Positions 1 to 8,421 of a stretch of DNA of 45,128 nucleotides are shown piece by piece (position 1 is the stretch's first letter; every line of letters starts with the position of its first letter). The notes under the pieces were generated by a model. That model did not search any database, was not told where the DNA came from, and saw only the letters and a program-made list of their open reading frames with translations. The stretch lies in assembly GCA_009773615.1 (NCBI GenBank), contig WSYA01000011.1:1-45128 (forward strand), given 5' to 3'. A program made the translations under genes and the position numbers. The DNA is from Gallionellaceae bacterium. Its GTDB lineage: Bacteria; Pseudomonadota; Gammaproteobacteria; Burkholderiales; Gallionellaceae.

Positions 1-97
1 GTTCCATGTTCGTGATCGCATCCTTCAGTAACGTTTCTCTGCACTATTTCGATGACTTGCCAGATCATTTATTTCGGGTGATTTTTAGAGGTGCCCT
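1..97. mobile_element. Probable terminal end of an insertion sequence (IS5-like end)
   Basis: The GGDEF reading frame on the minus strand runs normally to the conserved ASIGVAIH segment and then changes abruptly at about position 97. From there outward the minus strand reads AGGGCACCTCTAAAAA, which resembles terminal inverted repeats of IS5-family elements. No transposase frame can be recognised in the 97 bases available. The element would continue left beyond the window. The family assignment rests on memory of the end sequence and is tentative; the break in the host gene is directly visible. Confidence 0.45.
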
Positions 98-487
98 ATG
101 GATTGCGACGCCGATGCTCGCGGTGGGGCGCAAGGTCAGATTGCCAATGGTAAGCGGCTCTTCAACCGTTCTTGCCAACTCGCCGGCAAGCTGCTGCGCC
201 TGAGCCAGATCGCATTTCGGCACGAGGAATACGAATTCGTCACCGCCCATGCGGCAGAGTACCGCGCGACCGCTTACCCGGTTGCGGAAGCGCAGCGCGA
301 ATTTTTGGATGATCTCGTCTCCCGCCAGATGACCAAACGAATCATTGATCTTTTTAAAACGGTCGAGGTCGAGCCAGATGACGGCGAACGGCTGGCGGCT
401 ATCCGTTGCGTCGGCGGTGAGCATCACCGCTTCGTGCAGGCAGCCTAATCGATCCAAAAAGCCGGTGAGAGAGTCTATATTGTTCAT
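65..487 (-). pseudogene. Truncated diguanylate cyclase (GGDEF domain), interrupted by an IS end
   Basis: A GGDEF domain starts almost at residue 1 (DSLTGFLDRL). It includes the metal and substrate segment DLDRFKKINDSFGHLAGD and the signature GGDEF at residues 81-85. The usual RxxD inhibitory site is not present nine residues before the signature. No sensory domain precedes it. After ASIGVAIH the frame enters foreign sequence, gains about ten unrelated residues and stops, so the last helix of the GGDEF fold (normally ending in an ADxALYxAK-type motif) and any downstream EAL domain are lost. An intact version would make cyclic di-GMP from GTP; this remnant is probably inactive. The GGDEF identity is firm, and the disruption is inferred from the missing C-terminus. 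Confidence 0.75.
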
Positions 488-696
488 GTCGCACGACTAT
501 GAGCGCTAACTGCACGGGGCACACATAATAAACCCAAAGGGAGTTTTATGCAGCGCGACTGGCACCGAAATTCCCTGCTCCGCCCTTTTCGCAACAGCCC
601 CAAACACATAATAGCACCGACAAATTTTGGCTGTGCGGGGGCTGTTTTCTTGCGGCAAATATACCGTTGTTGCACATGCCCTGTTCATCGCTCAGC

Positions 697-1671
697 TCAA
701 AGCGGCAAACCTGCCGCGTCGAACATTCCTTCGAACAGGATAGAACTCAGATAGCGTTCGCCCGAATCAGGCAGAATCACAACGATGGTTTTACCCGCGT
801 TCTCCGCCTTGTGCGCCAGACGCACCGCCACTGCCACGGCTGCACCGCTGGAAATACCGGAGATGATGCCCTCCTCGCGCGCCAGACGGCGCGCATACAA
901 CACCGCATCTTCGTTTGTCACCTGTTCGATATCGTCTACCAGCGACAAGTCGAGTGCGCCGGGCACAAAGCCCGCACCAATACCCTGGATTTTGTGAGGT
1001 GCGGGCTTGAGCTCCTGCCCCGCGCGCTTTTGCGTGAGAATCGGGCTGGCGGAAGGCTCTACTGCCACCGACTTGATCGCTTTGCCTTTGGTCTTTTTAA
1101 TGAAGCGCGATACGCCTGTGATGGTGCCGCCCGTACCCACACCGGACACGAAGATATCGATCTTGCCGTCGGTGTCGTTCCAAATCTCGGGGCCGGTAGT
1201 GGCTTCGTGGATGGCCGGATTCGCGGGGTTCTCGAACTGTTGCGGCAACACGTATTTTTTATCCGAAGCTGCGATCTCCTTGGCTTTCGCCACCGCACCG
1301 CTCATGCCTTTCGCGCCTTCGGTCAGCACCAGCTTCGCGCCGTAGGCGATCAGCAACTTGCGACGCTCGACGCTCATGGTCTCGGGCATGGTCAGCGTGA
1401 GTGGAATGCCGCGCGCCGCCGCCACAAAGGCCAGCGCAATCCCGGTATTGCCGCTGGTGGGCTCCACCAGCTCTTTGCCCGCCCCGAGCAGACCGCGTTT
1501 TTCGGCATCGTCGATCAACGCCACGCCGATCCTGTCTTTCACCGAATACGCCGGATTGCGCCCTTCGATTTTGGCGAGGATGATGGCTTTCGCCCCGTCA
1601 CCTATGCGGTTCAATCTGACGAGCGGCGTGTGTCCGACGGACAGCGAGTTATCTGCAAACTGGTTCGACAT
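697..1671 (-). CDS. cysK: Cysteine synthase A (O-acetylserine sulfhydrylase)
   Basis: This 324-residue PLP enzyme converts O-acetylserine and sulfide to cysteine in the cytoplasm. The PLP lysine lies in AYSVKDRIG (Lys45). The substrate loop TSGNTG is at residues 72-77 and the phosphate-binding loop GTGGTITG lies in the middle of the chain. The C-terminus [14 protein letters not shown] is typical of the family. The open frame extends 76 codons further upstream, but the ATG at 1671 is preceded by GGAG at a good distance and begins the family-like sequence [10 protein letters not shown], so that start was chosen. It is transcribed divergently from the glutathione S-transferase gene across about 205 bp. 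CysM is the main alternative, but length and motifs favour CysK. Confidence 0.93.
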   Translation of the reverse strand: MSNQFADNSLSVGHTPLVRLNRIGDGAKAIILAKIEGRNPAYSVKDRIGVALIDDAEKRGLLGAGKELVEPTSGNTGIALAFVAAARGIPLTLTMPETMSVERRKLLIAYGAKLVLTEGAKGMSGAVAKAKEIAASDKKYVLPQQFENPANPAIHEATTGPEIWNDTDGKIDIFVSGVGTGGTITGVSRFIKKTKGKAIKSVAVEPSASPILTQKRAGQELKPAPHKIQGIGAGFVPGALDLSLVDDIEQVTNEDAVLYARRLAREEGIISGISSGAAVAVAVRLAHKAENAGKTIVVILPDSGERYLSSILFEGMFDAAGLPL

Positions 1672-1876
1672 GTTTTCTCCTTCAAGTAGATTCGCGATAG
1701 CGTCAATAGCAGGCCCTGCGAGATACACTGTAGCCAATATCAGCTTGGCCGCAAAAGAATATCGGGCTCTGTATTTATAGCGATTGATTATAAGCGGATC
1801 TTTGCTTGAAAAAAAATTTGTGCCCGCACAGGCCGGGCGAGATAATTCAGCTACGACCACACCACAGGAAAACGCC

Positions 1877-2482
1877 ATGAAACTGCTCGGCTCAAGCACC
1901 AGCCCTTACGCGCGCAAAGTGCGCCTCGTTTTGCTGGAGAAAAACATTCCGCACGAATACGTAATTGATCCGCCTAGTGACCCGGGCAGCTTGGTGTTGC
2001 GCGTCAATCCGCTGGGACGTATTCCGGCGCTGATTCTCGACGACGGTTTTTGCGTATTTGATTCGCCGGTGATCACCGACTATGCCGACACGCTGAACGA
2101 CGCACCCATCTTGATTCCGCGCAACGACCCCGCCGCGCGGCTGCGCGTCAAACGCTGGGAAGCATTGGCCGACGGCATCATGGATTCTGCCGTGGTGGTG
2201 CGCACTGAAAGCATCCGTCCGCCGGAAAAACAGCAAGCCACCACTCTTGAATTGCACAACACCGCTATCACCAAAGCACTGGAATATGCGTCGCAATTGC
2301 TGGGAGCGCACAGCTGGTGCGAAGGCGAGAGCATCACGCTGGCCGACCTCGCACTGCTGAGCGCGCTGCTCTATCTCGATCTGCGCCAAGCCGAACGCAA
2401 CTGGCGCGGCACGCATCCGACTCTGGCGCTGTGGTTTAAACAGATTAGCGCGCGACCCAGCGTGCAAGCCACACTGGCTTAG
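1877..2482 (+). CDS. Glutathione S-transferase family protein (YibF-like)
   Basis: The 201-residue protein begins with a thioredoxin-fold N-terminal domain: [20 protein letters not shown], then [14 protein letters not shown], then the glutathione-contact motif [11 protein letters not shown]. An all-helical C-terminal domain contains [16 protein letters not shown], the conserved N-capping region of GST domains. Length and opening residues resemble E. coli YibF. The ATG at 1877 is preferred over a frame start at 1784 because it starts exactly at the first beta strand and has AGGA upstream. The family conjugates or reduces electrophiles with glutathione; the substrate cannot be read from sequence. 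Confidence 0.88.
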   Translation: MKLLGSSTSPYARKVRLVLLEKNIPHEYVIDPPSDPGSLVLRVNPLGRIPALILDDGFCVFDSPVITDYADTLNDAPILIPRNDPAARLRVKRWEALADGIMDSAVVVRTESIRPPEKQQATTLELHNTAITKALEYASQLLGAHSWCEGESITLADLALLSALLYLDLRQAERNWRGTHPTLALWFKQISARPSVQATLA

Positions 2483-2494
2483 TCCGCAATATTT

Positions 2495-2821
2495 ATGGCA
2501 CGCCGCAAGCATTACCATGTCTATGTAATCGAACTATCGAAAGACGTTTTGCACGAAGGGAAATTCAAGAAATGCAATCCGGGCTACATCACCGGCAAGC
2601 CCTGTGTGTATGTTGGCATGACCGGACTCGACCCCGACGTGCGCTTCGACAAACACAAAGCCGGCATCCAATCCAATCGCTACGTCAAAGATTACGGACT
2701 GCGCTTATTGCCCGACCTATACGAGGCATTCAATCCGATGTCCTATGACGAGGCATGCACCATGGAAGTCGAGATGGGAATCGATTTGCGCGGGGCAGGG
2801 TTTGGTGTGTGGCAGGCGTAA
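2495..2821 (+). CDS. Small GIY-YIG-like protein, function unknown
   Basis: This 108-residue protein lies 12 bp after the GST gene and is probably co-transcribed with it. The segments HYHVYVIEL and VYVGMTGLDPDVRFDKHKAG have the spacing of the two halves of a GIY-YIG nuclease core, followed by a conserved Arg and His. The later DEACTMEVEMGIDLRGAGFGVW supplies an acidic residue and a C-terminal strand. The insertion between the two halves (HEGKFKKCNPGYITGKPC) is longer than in minimal GIY-YIG proteins. A start a few codons further in is unlikely, because the first strand begins at residue 6. The fold match is from motif pattern only; catalytic activity is not established. Confidence 0.6.
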   Translation: MARRKHYHVYVIELSKDVLHEGKFKKCNPGYITGKPCVYVGMTGLDPDVRFDKHKAGIQSNRYVKDYGLRLLPDLYEAFNPMSYDEACTMEVEMGIDLRGAGFGVWQA

Positions 2822-2944
2822 ATAACCAATTCTTTTTCGATTACGTATCAAATTTTTAATATGCCGGTCACGGCGGGGGAAAAATAATTGCAGCGTCAAA
2901 TCCCCGCCGTATAATGGCGCGTCGAAAATTTCAGGATATGTAGA

Positions 2945-4243
2945 GTGTTTGATTTCTGGCAGCGCGCTTTGTTTTTTCCCTTTCTGGTGCTGGTGGGTTC
3001 TCTTTTGTTATGGGGAATTTTTGACGCGTTGTCTGCCGCTTTGTTCTTCGGAACCGCAATTTTGTTGCGCCTGATCGCACAGCTGCGCCAACTCGCCGCA
3101 CTGGAATATTGGTCGATGTCTTCCGAGACGAGTAGCGTGCCGGATGCCTCGGGATTATGGGAAGAGGTATTTACTCGCCTCAACAAAATGATGCGCAAAC
3201 AGCGCGAGGCGCGCGAGAAACATGCAGCCGCATTGCAGCAAATCGAGCAGGCGACATCCGCGTTGCCCGAGGGCGTGGCGATTCTTGACGATGCCGACCA
3301 CATCGAATGGTGCAACCCGCTGGCGGAGCTTCACTTCGGTTTGGATGCCGCGCGCGACGTGGGACAGCAGATCACTTATCTCGCGCGGCAGCCGGAATTC
3401 GTGCAATACCTGTCGATGGCGAACTACACCGAACCCCTGATTTTGCGCGGAACGCGCCAGGACGATCTGGTGCTCTCCATCAAGGTCGTGCCTTACGGTG
3501 TCAACAAAAAATTATTGATCAGTCGCGACATCACGCATCTCGAACGCATCGAGACCATGCGCCGCGATTTCGTGGCGAACGTATCGCACGAATTGCGCAC
3601 GCCGCTGACCGTGGTAAACGGCTTTGTCGAAACGTTGCAGGACATGCCGAATCTGGACAACGATATGTCGCGCCGCGCCCTGCTGCTGATGAGCGAGCAG
3701 ACAAAGCGCATGGAAGGCCTGGTGGATGACCTGCTGACACTCTCGCGTCTGGAAAACTCGCTCAATACACTGGTGGAAGAAACGGTGGACGTGCCGGCAC
3801 TGTTGCAAACTTTGCATCTTGAAGGGCAGTCGTTGAGCGCGGGAAAACATGTGCTGAAACTGGAGATGGATTGTGCCGCGAAGTTGCAGGGCAATACCGG
3901 CGAGTTGCGCAGCGCGTTCGGCAATCTGGTATCCAATGCGGTGCGCTACACGCCGCAAGGTGGCGACATCGTGATGCACTGGCATAAGCTGGAAGACGGG
4001 CAAACAGCGTTCAGCGTAAGCGATAGCGGCATCGGCATCGCGCCCGAACACATCCCGCGTTTGACGGAACGTTTTTATCGCGTGGATCGTAGCCGCTCGC
4101 GCGAGACGGGAGGCACGGGGCTGGGACTGGCTATCGTCAAACACATCGCCAGCCGCCATCAGGCGCATCTGAATGTGGTCAGCGAAGAAGGCAAGGGCAG
4201 CACGTTCAGCATCGTGTTTCCGGCCAAACGGGTTTTGCTTTGA
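2945..4243 (+). CDS. phoR: Phosphate regulon sensor histidine kinase PhoR
   Basis: The 432-residue membrane kinase has two adjacent transmembrane helices (about residues 8-44), a short linker and a PAS domain (about 95-195, with LPEGVAILDDADHIEWCNP). A HisKA dimerisation helix follows, with phospho-accepting His215 in NVSHELRTPL. The HATPase domain carries the N box NLVSNAVRYTP, the G1 box SDSGIGIAP and the G2 box GGTGLGLAIVKHI. This is the PhoR arrangement with no large periplasmic domain. It would phosphorylate PhoB under phosphate limitation. The start is GTG with AGGA upstream. No phoB lies next to it in this window, which is unusual because phoBR is normally one operon, so the physiological signal is inferred. 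Confidence 0.82.
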   Translation: MFDFWQRALFFPFLVLVGSLLLWGIFDALSAALFFGTAILLRLIAQLRQLAALEYWSMSSETSSVPDASGLWEEVFTRLNKMMRKQREAREKHAAALQQIEQATSALPEGVAILDDADHIEWCNPLAELHFGLDAARDVGQQITYLARQPEFVQYLSMANYTEPLILRGTRQDDLVLSIKVVPYGVNKKLLISRDITHLERIETMRRDFVANVSHELRTPLTVVNGFVETLQDMPNLDNDMSRRALLLMSEQTKRMEGLVDDLLTLSRLENSLNTLVEETVDVPALLQTLHLEGQSLSAGKHVLKLEMDCAAKLQGNTGELRSAFGNLVSNAVRYTPQGGDIVMHWHKLEDGQTAFSVSDSGIGIAPEHIPRLTERFYRVDRSRSRETGGTGLGLAIVKHIASRHQAHLNVVSEEGKGSTFSIVFPAKRVLL

Positions 4244-4288
4244 TCATCACCCGATAGCTGCCGGTGGCGAACTCACACTGTGTGGACT

Positions 4289-4404
4289 GAGCCGTCGGTC
4301 AAAGAGATTGTGTTGAAGTCAGCTCCGCAGGCCAAAGCAGACTTTAGTAACGAGCGCCGAAACGTCCGCTAAGCATAGCTAAGACGACCTCAGTTCGAGT
4401 CCAG
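4289..4404 (+). repeat. Left copy of about 116-bp inverted repeat bounding the restriction island
   Basis: Bases 4289-4325 are a perfect 37-bp inverse match to 12453-12489. Similarity continues inward to about 4404 (matching 12375 on the other side), with identical blocks such as GCATAGCTAAG and CCTCAGTT separated by substitutions. The copy lies 45 bp after the phoR stop and about 145 bp before hsdM. The two copies face each other around the whole operon. I do not recognise the repeat family. Confidence 0.75.
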
Positions 4405-4428
4405 GGCGGCGAGCCAATCCGCTACGCA

Positions 4429-4488
4429 TAATGGCACCAATATAAATGGTGCCGTTATCTTTTGGAGAACGGTTAAGCGCCTCTCCAA
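4429..4488 (+). promoter_or_regulatory. Two palindromes upstream of hsdM, possible operator and promoter region
   Basis: Two dyads lie in the AT-rich leader of hsdM. The first pairs 4429-4439 with 4447-4457 (core GGCACCA-N7-TGGTGCC, one mismatch in eleven). The second pairs 4462-4468 with 4482-4488 (TTGGAGA-N13-TCTCCAA). Just downstream, TACAAT at 4494-4499 and TATAAA at 4499-4504 could serve as a -10 element, but no good -35 box is at the right distance. Regulatory function is inferred from symmetry and position only. Confidence 0.4.
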
Positions 4489-4550
4489 GGAAGTACAATA
4501 TAAAATGAAGCTTACCCGCTTGTAATAACCCATCAAACAGGAATAACAGA

Positions 4551-6101
4551 ATGACAAGTAGTCAGCAACGCGCCGCACTGCAACGCCAAATCTGGCAGAT
4601 TGCCAATGATGTACGAGGCGCAGTGGATGGCTGGGATTTTAAGCAGTACGTACTCGGCACTCTGTTCTATCGCTTTATCAGTGAAAACTTTGCCAGTTAC
4701 ATCGAAGGCGGTGACGACAGCATCAACTATGCGGCGCTTGCCGATAAGGTCATCACCCCGGAAATCAAAGACGATGCCATTAAAACCAAGGGCTACTTCA
4801 TCTATCCCAGCCAGTTGTTTGCCACCATCGTCGCCAGCGCCAACACCAACGAAAGCCTGAATACCGACTTGGCCGCCATCTTTGCCGCCATCGAAAGCTC
4901 AGCCAACGGCTACCCGTCTGAGCGTGACATCAAAGGCCTGTTTGCCGATTTTGATACCACCAGCAACCGCCTTGGCAATACGGTGAAGGATAAAAACATC
5001 CGCTTGGCCGCCGTGCTCAAAGGCGTGGCCGGGTTGGAATTTGGAGACTTTGAAGGCAACCACATCGACCTGTTTGGCGATGCCTACGAGTTTCTCATCT
5101 CAAACTATGCCGCCAATGCCGGCAAATCCGGTGGCGAGTTTTTTACCCCGCAGCACGTGTCCAAGCTAATTGCGCAGCTCGCCATGCACAAGCAAACCAG
5201 CGTCAACAAGATTTATGACCCCGCCTGTGGCTCTGGCTCGCTGCTGCTGCAAGCCAAAAAACACTTTGACGCCCACATTATTGAAGACGGTTTTTGGGGT
5301 CAGGAGCTCAACCACACCACCTACAACCTGGCGCGGATGAACATGTTCTTACACAACATCAACTACGACAAGTTCAACATTCAGCTGGGTGATACGCTGC
5401 GAAACCCGCATTTTGGTGATGACAAACCCTTTGATGCCATTGTCTCCAACCCGCCTTACTCGGTGAAATGGATAGGCGCAGACGACCCCACCCTGATCAA
5501 CGATGACCGCTTTGCCCCGGCGGGTGTGTTAGCACCCAAATCCAAAGCCGACTTTGCCTTCGTGCTGCATGCCTTGAGTTATCTCTCCAGCAAAGGCCGC
5601 GCCGCCATTGTCTGCTTCCCCGGCATTTTTTACCGTGGCGGTGCCGAGCAAAAAATCCGCCAATATCTGGTGGATAACAACTACGTTGAAACCGTGATCT
5701 CGTTAGCGCCCAACCTGTTCTTTGGCACCACCATCGCCGTGAATATTCTGGTGCTCTCCAAACACAAAACCGACACCACCACCCAGTTTATTAATGCCGC
5801 CGGCCTGTTTAAAAAAGAAACCAATAACAACGTGCTCACCGAAAAGCATATCGAACAAATCATGCAAGTGTTCGATAGCAAAGCGGATGTTGAGCACTTT
5901 GCCAAATCGTTGCTTTCTGATGCCATCGCTGCCAACGACTACAACCTCTCGGTCATCAGCTATGTAGAAGTCAAAGACAACCGCGAAGTGGTGGATATTT
6001 CCGAGCTGAATGCCGAGCTGAAAACCACTGTCGCCAAGATCGACAAGCTGCGGGCGGATATAGATGCCATCGTCGCCGAGATTGAAGGCGAGGAGGCTTA
6101 A
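4551..6101 (+). CDS. hsdM: Type I restriction-modification system methyltransferase subunit HsdM
   Basis: This 516-residue N6-adenine methyltransferase subunit modifies the recognition sequence together with HsdS and forms the restriction complex with HsdR. The N-terminal helical domain includes [20 protein letters not shown]. The AdoMet-binding motif [12 protein letters not shown] starts near residue 223, and catalytic motif IV, NPPYS, lies near residue 300. The end is a coiled-coil-like tail ([20 protein letters not shown]). Length is close to HsdM of the EcoR124I (IC) class. It is the first gene of the island operon, 3 bp before the rhuM remnant. No frameshift is visible, so it is probably active. 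Confidence 0.95.
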   Translation: MTSSQQRAALQRQIWQIANDVRGAVDGWDFKQYVLGTLFYRFISENFASYIEGGDDSINYAALADKVITPEIKDDAIKTKGYFIYPSQLFATIVASANTNESLNTDLAAIFAAIESSANGYPSERDIKGLFADFDTTSNRLGNTVKDKNIRLAAVLKGVAGLEFGDFEGNHIDLFGDAYEFLISNYAANAGKSGGEFFTPQHVSKLIAQLAMHKQTSVNKIYDPACGSGSLLLQAKKHFDAHIIEDGFWGQELNHTTYNLARMNMFLHNINYDKFNIQLGDTLRNPHFGDDKPFDAIVSNPPYSVKWIGADDPTLINDDRFAPAGVLAPKSKADFAFVLHALSYLSSKGRAAIVCFPGIFYRGGAEQKIRQYLVDNNYVETVISLAPNLFFGTTIAVNILVLSKHKTDTTTQFINAAGLFKKETNNNVLTEKHIEQIMQVFDSKADVEHFAKSLLSDAIAANDYNLSVISYVEVKDNREVVDISELNAELKTTVAKIDKLRADIDAIVAEIEGEEA

Positions 6102-6104
6102 GGC

Positions 6105-6332
6105 ATGAGCGATGTCATTATTTACACCACCGAAGACGGTACGACCGTAATTGATTTACGCCTGGAAAACGGTACGGTTTGCTTATCTCAATTAGAAATT
6201 GCCGAGCTTTTTCAAACCACCAAGCAAAATATCAGCAAGCACATTCAGGCTATTTTTGACGACCAGGAGCTGGACGAAAAAGCAACTGTCAACCAACAGT
6301 TGACCGTTCAAAAAGAAGGAGCAAGCGCATGA
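6105..6332 (+). pseudogene. Truncated RhuM-family N-terminal fragment
   Basis: The 75-residue product matches the start of RhuM-family proteins: a short beta region (VIIYTTEDGTTVIDLRLENG) followed by a helix-turn-helix-like stretch CLSQLEIAELFQTTKQNIS and KHIQAIFDDQELDEKATV. Full-length members continue with an NLDxIISVGYR-type segment and are several times longer. Here the frame ends at KEGASA. Its stop overlaps the ATG of fic by 4 bp (ATGA), so fic is probably translationally coupled to it. It may be a remnant or a small DNA-binding protein that still works; the family match is clear and the function is unknown. Confidence 0.65.
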
Positions 6333-6934
6333 TTCTGGCAAACAAACTCAACATCACCGATCAAATCGAACTCGCCCGTGCTGAAGAAAAAATCAGCAAG
6401 CAAAAGGCCAAACAACTTTTTGATTCTGGCGATATTTCCAAAGTCGAGGTTGGCAGCTTCGCCGGACTTGCTTTTATTCATGCCTATTTGTTTGAAGATA
6501 TATATGACTTTGCCGGAAAAATTCGCGACGTAAATATCGCCAAAGGCACAACTGCTTTTGCGCGGGTGATGTATCTTGAAACATCGCTAAAACATATCGA
6601 CGCCATGCAACAAAGCACGTTTGATGAAATCATCGAAAAATATGTCGAGATGAATGTTGCACATCCGTTCCGCGAAGGCAATGGCCGTGCCACCCGCATT
6701 TGGCTGGATCTGATGTTGAAAAAAGAAATTCAACAGGTGGTGGATTGGAACCGGGTCGATAAAGAGGACTATCTATCTGCCATGCAACGCAGTGTGGCGA
6801 AAGACCTTGAAATCAAAGCCCTGCTCAAACAAGCCCTCACCGACCAGATTGATGACCGCGCCCTGTTTATGAAGGGCATTGATGTCAGCTATTACTACGA
6901 AGGCTATAGCGAATTCAAGACTGAGGAGCTGTAG
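6329..6934 (+). CDS. fic: Fic/DOC family protein, probable protein adenylyltransferase
   Basis: The 201-residue protein carries an intact Fic core motif, HPFREGNGR, at residues 112-120, with the catalytic His, the metal-binding acidic residue and the phosphate-binding Asn and Arg. Upstream, FEDIYDFAGKIRDVNIAKG is the typical target-docking flap region. Fic enzymes usually transfer AMP from ATP to hydroxyl groups of target proteins. I see no clear (S/T)xxxE(G/N) inhibitory helix, so self-inhibition or a separate antitoxin cannot be confirmed. It lies between hsdM and hsdS, overlaps the rhuM fragment by 4 bp and ends 2 bp before hsdS. Its role in the restriction operon is not known. Confidence 0.88.
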   Translation: MILANKLNITDQIELARAEEKISKQKAKQLFDSGDISKVEVGSFAGLAFIHAYLFEDIYDFAGKIRDVNIAKGTTAFARVMYLETSLKHIDAMQQSTFDEIIEKYVEMNVAHPFREGNGRATRIWLDLMLKKEIQQVVDWNRVDKEDYLSAMQRSVAKDLEIKALLKQALTDQIDDRALFMKGIDVSYYYEGYSEFKTEEL

Positions 6935-6936
6935 GC

Positions 6937-8142
6937 ATGAGCAGCATGAATTTCATGGAAAAGCTGCTGGATGGGGTTGAGGTGCAATGGAAGGTGTTGG
7001 GGGATGTGGTTGGCCTTCAACGCGGGAAAAGACTTGTTAAAAGCCAATTAGAGGTAACTGGCAATTATGCTGTCTATCAAAATTGCATGACTCCCCTTGG
7101 CTACTATCATGAAAGCAATGTCAAATCTGACACTGCTTTTATTATCAGCGCAGGAGCAGCAGGTGAAATTGGATATAGTAATGTTGATTTTTGGGCGGCA
7201 GATGATGTTTATTTTTTCCTAACATCAGATGGCATCGATAGCAAATTTCTGTACCACTTCCTATTAACTCGACAAAATGAAATTTCATCTCAAGTTCGTA
7301 GGGCAAGCATTCCTCGCTTATCGAAATCAGTAGTTGAAAAACTCAAAATCCCCATCCCATGCCCAGAAAACCCAATAAAATCGCTTGAGATCCAAGCCGA
7401 AATCGTCCGCATTCTGGATGCATTCACCGAGCTGACCGCCGAGCTGACCGCCGAGCTGACCGCACGCAAAAAACAATACAACTACTATCGCGACGAGTTG
7501 TTGAGTTTTGAAGAAGGGGTAGTAGGGTGGAAGACGTTGCCAGAAATGGCACTTGATTTTGGCCGTGGCAAATCTAAGCATCGCCCTAGAAATGACGAAA
7601 AGCTGTATGGCGGCGATATACCCTTTATACAAACAGGTGATATTAGAAGCGCACCGCACATCATCACTCAATACAGTCAAACATACAGCGAGCTTGGCTT
7701 AAAGCAAAGCAAGTTATGGCCCAAGGGAACGCTGTGCATCACAATTGCAGCAAATATTGCGGAAACATCCATATTAGGCTTTGATGCGTGCTTCCCTGAC
7801 AGTATCATTGGCTTTGTTGCCGACCCTAATAAAACCAGCTCTGGATATGTTGAATACCTTCTTCAATCAACTAAAGCCAAGATAGAAGAAAAAGGGAAAG
7901 AGAAAAGCAGTGCGCAAAGCAATATCAACCTTGGTACTTTTGAACAATTAAAACTGCCCTTTCCATCCCTCGCAGAGCAAGCCCGCATAGTCGCTATCCT
8001 GGATAAATTCGACGCCCTAACCAACTCCATCAGTGTAGGCTTGCCGCGCGAAATTGCATTGCGCCAAAAGCAATACGAGCATTACCGCGATTTGCTGTTG
8101 AGCTTCCCCAAGTTTGAAGCCCCCACGCCCACCGCCGCGTAA
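6937..8142 (+). CDS. hsdS: Type I restriction-modification specificity subunit HsdS
   Basis: The 401-residue protein has two target recognition domains, about residues 15-155 and 195-345, each followed by a conserved helical spacer (LEIQAEIVRILDAFTEL and LAEQARIVAILDKFDALT). Each spacer leads into a similar KQYxxYRDxLLSF stretch. The DNA target is bipartite and cannot be predicted by eye. The central spacer contains the tetrapeptide repeat ELTA three times, encoded by a 12-bp tandem repeat, as in EcoR124I and EcoDXXI. Together with the subunit sizes this places the system near the IC class. The frame is intact. Confidence 0.93.
   Translation: MSSMNFMEKLLDGVEVQWKVLGDVVGLQRGKRLVKSQLEVTGNYAVYQNCMTPLGYYHESNVKSDTAFIISAGAAGEIGYSNVDFWAADDVYFFLTSDGIDSKFLYHFLLTRQNEISSQVRRASIPRLSKSVVEKLKIPIPCPENPIKSLEIQAEIVRILDAFTELTAELTAELTARKKQYNYYRDELLSFEEGVVGWKTLPEMALDFGRGKSKHRPRNDEKLYGGDIPFIQTGDIRSAPHIITQYSQTYSELGLKQSKLWPKGTLCITIAANIAETSILGFDACFPDSIIGFVADPNKTSSGYVEYLLQSTKAKIEEKGKEKSSAQSNINLGTFEQLKLPFPSLAEQARIVAILDKFDALTNSISVGLPREIALRQKQYEHYRDLLLSFPKFEAPTPTAA
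7429..7464 (+). repeat. 12-bp tandem repeat in the hsdS spacer, three units
   Basis: Three consecutive units of GAGCTGACCGCC occur (the last ends in A), encoding ELTA three times between the two recognition domains. In the EcoR124I/EcoDXXI pair, gain or loss of one such unit changes the non-specific spacer of the recognised sequence by one base pair. Twelve-base units keep the frame when copy number changes. Confidence 0.9.
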
Positions 8143-8154
8143 GGAAAAAAGCCC

Positions 8155-8421
8155 ATGTCCAAGCACAATCTCACGCTGCAAGACCAGACCACGGAATTCC
8201 TGCGCTACACCGCGCCCAATGGCTCAATCAAAGTGGAGGTGCTGCTCAGTAATGAAAGCATCTGGCTGACGCAGGAGCGCATGGCGGAGCTGTTTGGCGT
8301 ACAGCGTCCGGCCATCACCAAGCACCTGAAGAACATTTTTGAAAGCAATGAGCTGCAAGAAGCAGTGGTGTATTCCATTTTGGAACATACCACTGCTAAG
8401 GGGAATCGCCATGCAGACTGA
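8155..8421 (+). pseudogene. Second truncated RhuM-family N-terminal fragment
   Basis: This 88-residue product is distinct from the first fragment but of the same family: APNGSIKVEVLLSNESIWLT, then QERMAELFGVQRPAITKHLK, then NIFESNELQEAVVYSILEHT. Complete members continue well beyond this point. Here the frame ends after [10 protein letters not shown], at nearly the same place in the domain as the fragment at 6105-6332. Its last 11 bp overlap the start of the Bro-N gene, whose ribosome binding site (AAGGGGA) lies inside this frame. It follows hsdS by 12 bp. Whether it is still a working DNA-binding peptide is unknown. Confidence 0.65.

Noticed and set aside
548-754. Small plus-strand frame between the GGDEF remnant and cysK
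   Set aside because: No recognisable features, overlaps the 3' end of cysK, and has no convincing ribosome binding site.
667-1689. Long plus-strand frame opposite cysK
   Set aside because: It is the antisense of a strongly conserved enzyme gene, has no family features and no ribosome binding site; GC-rich third positions keep the frame open.
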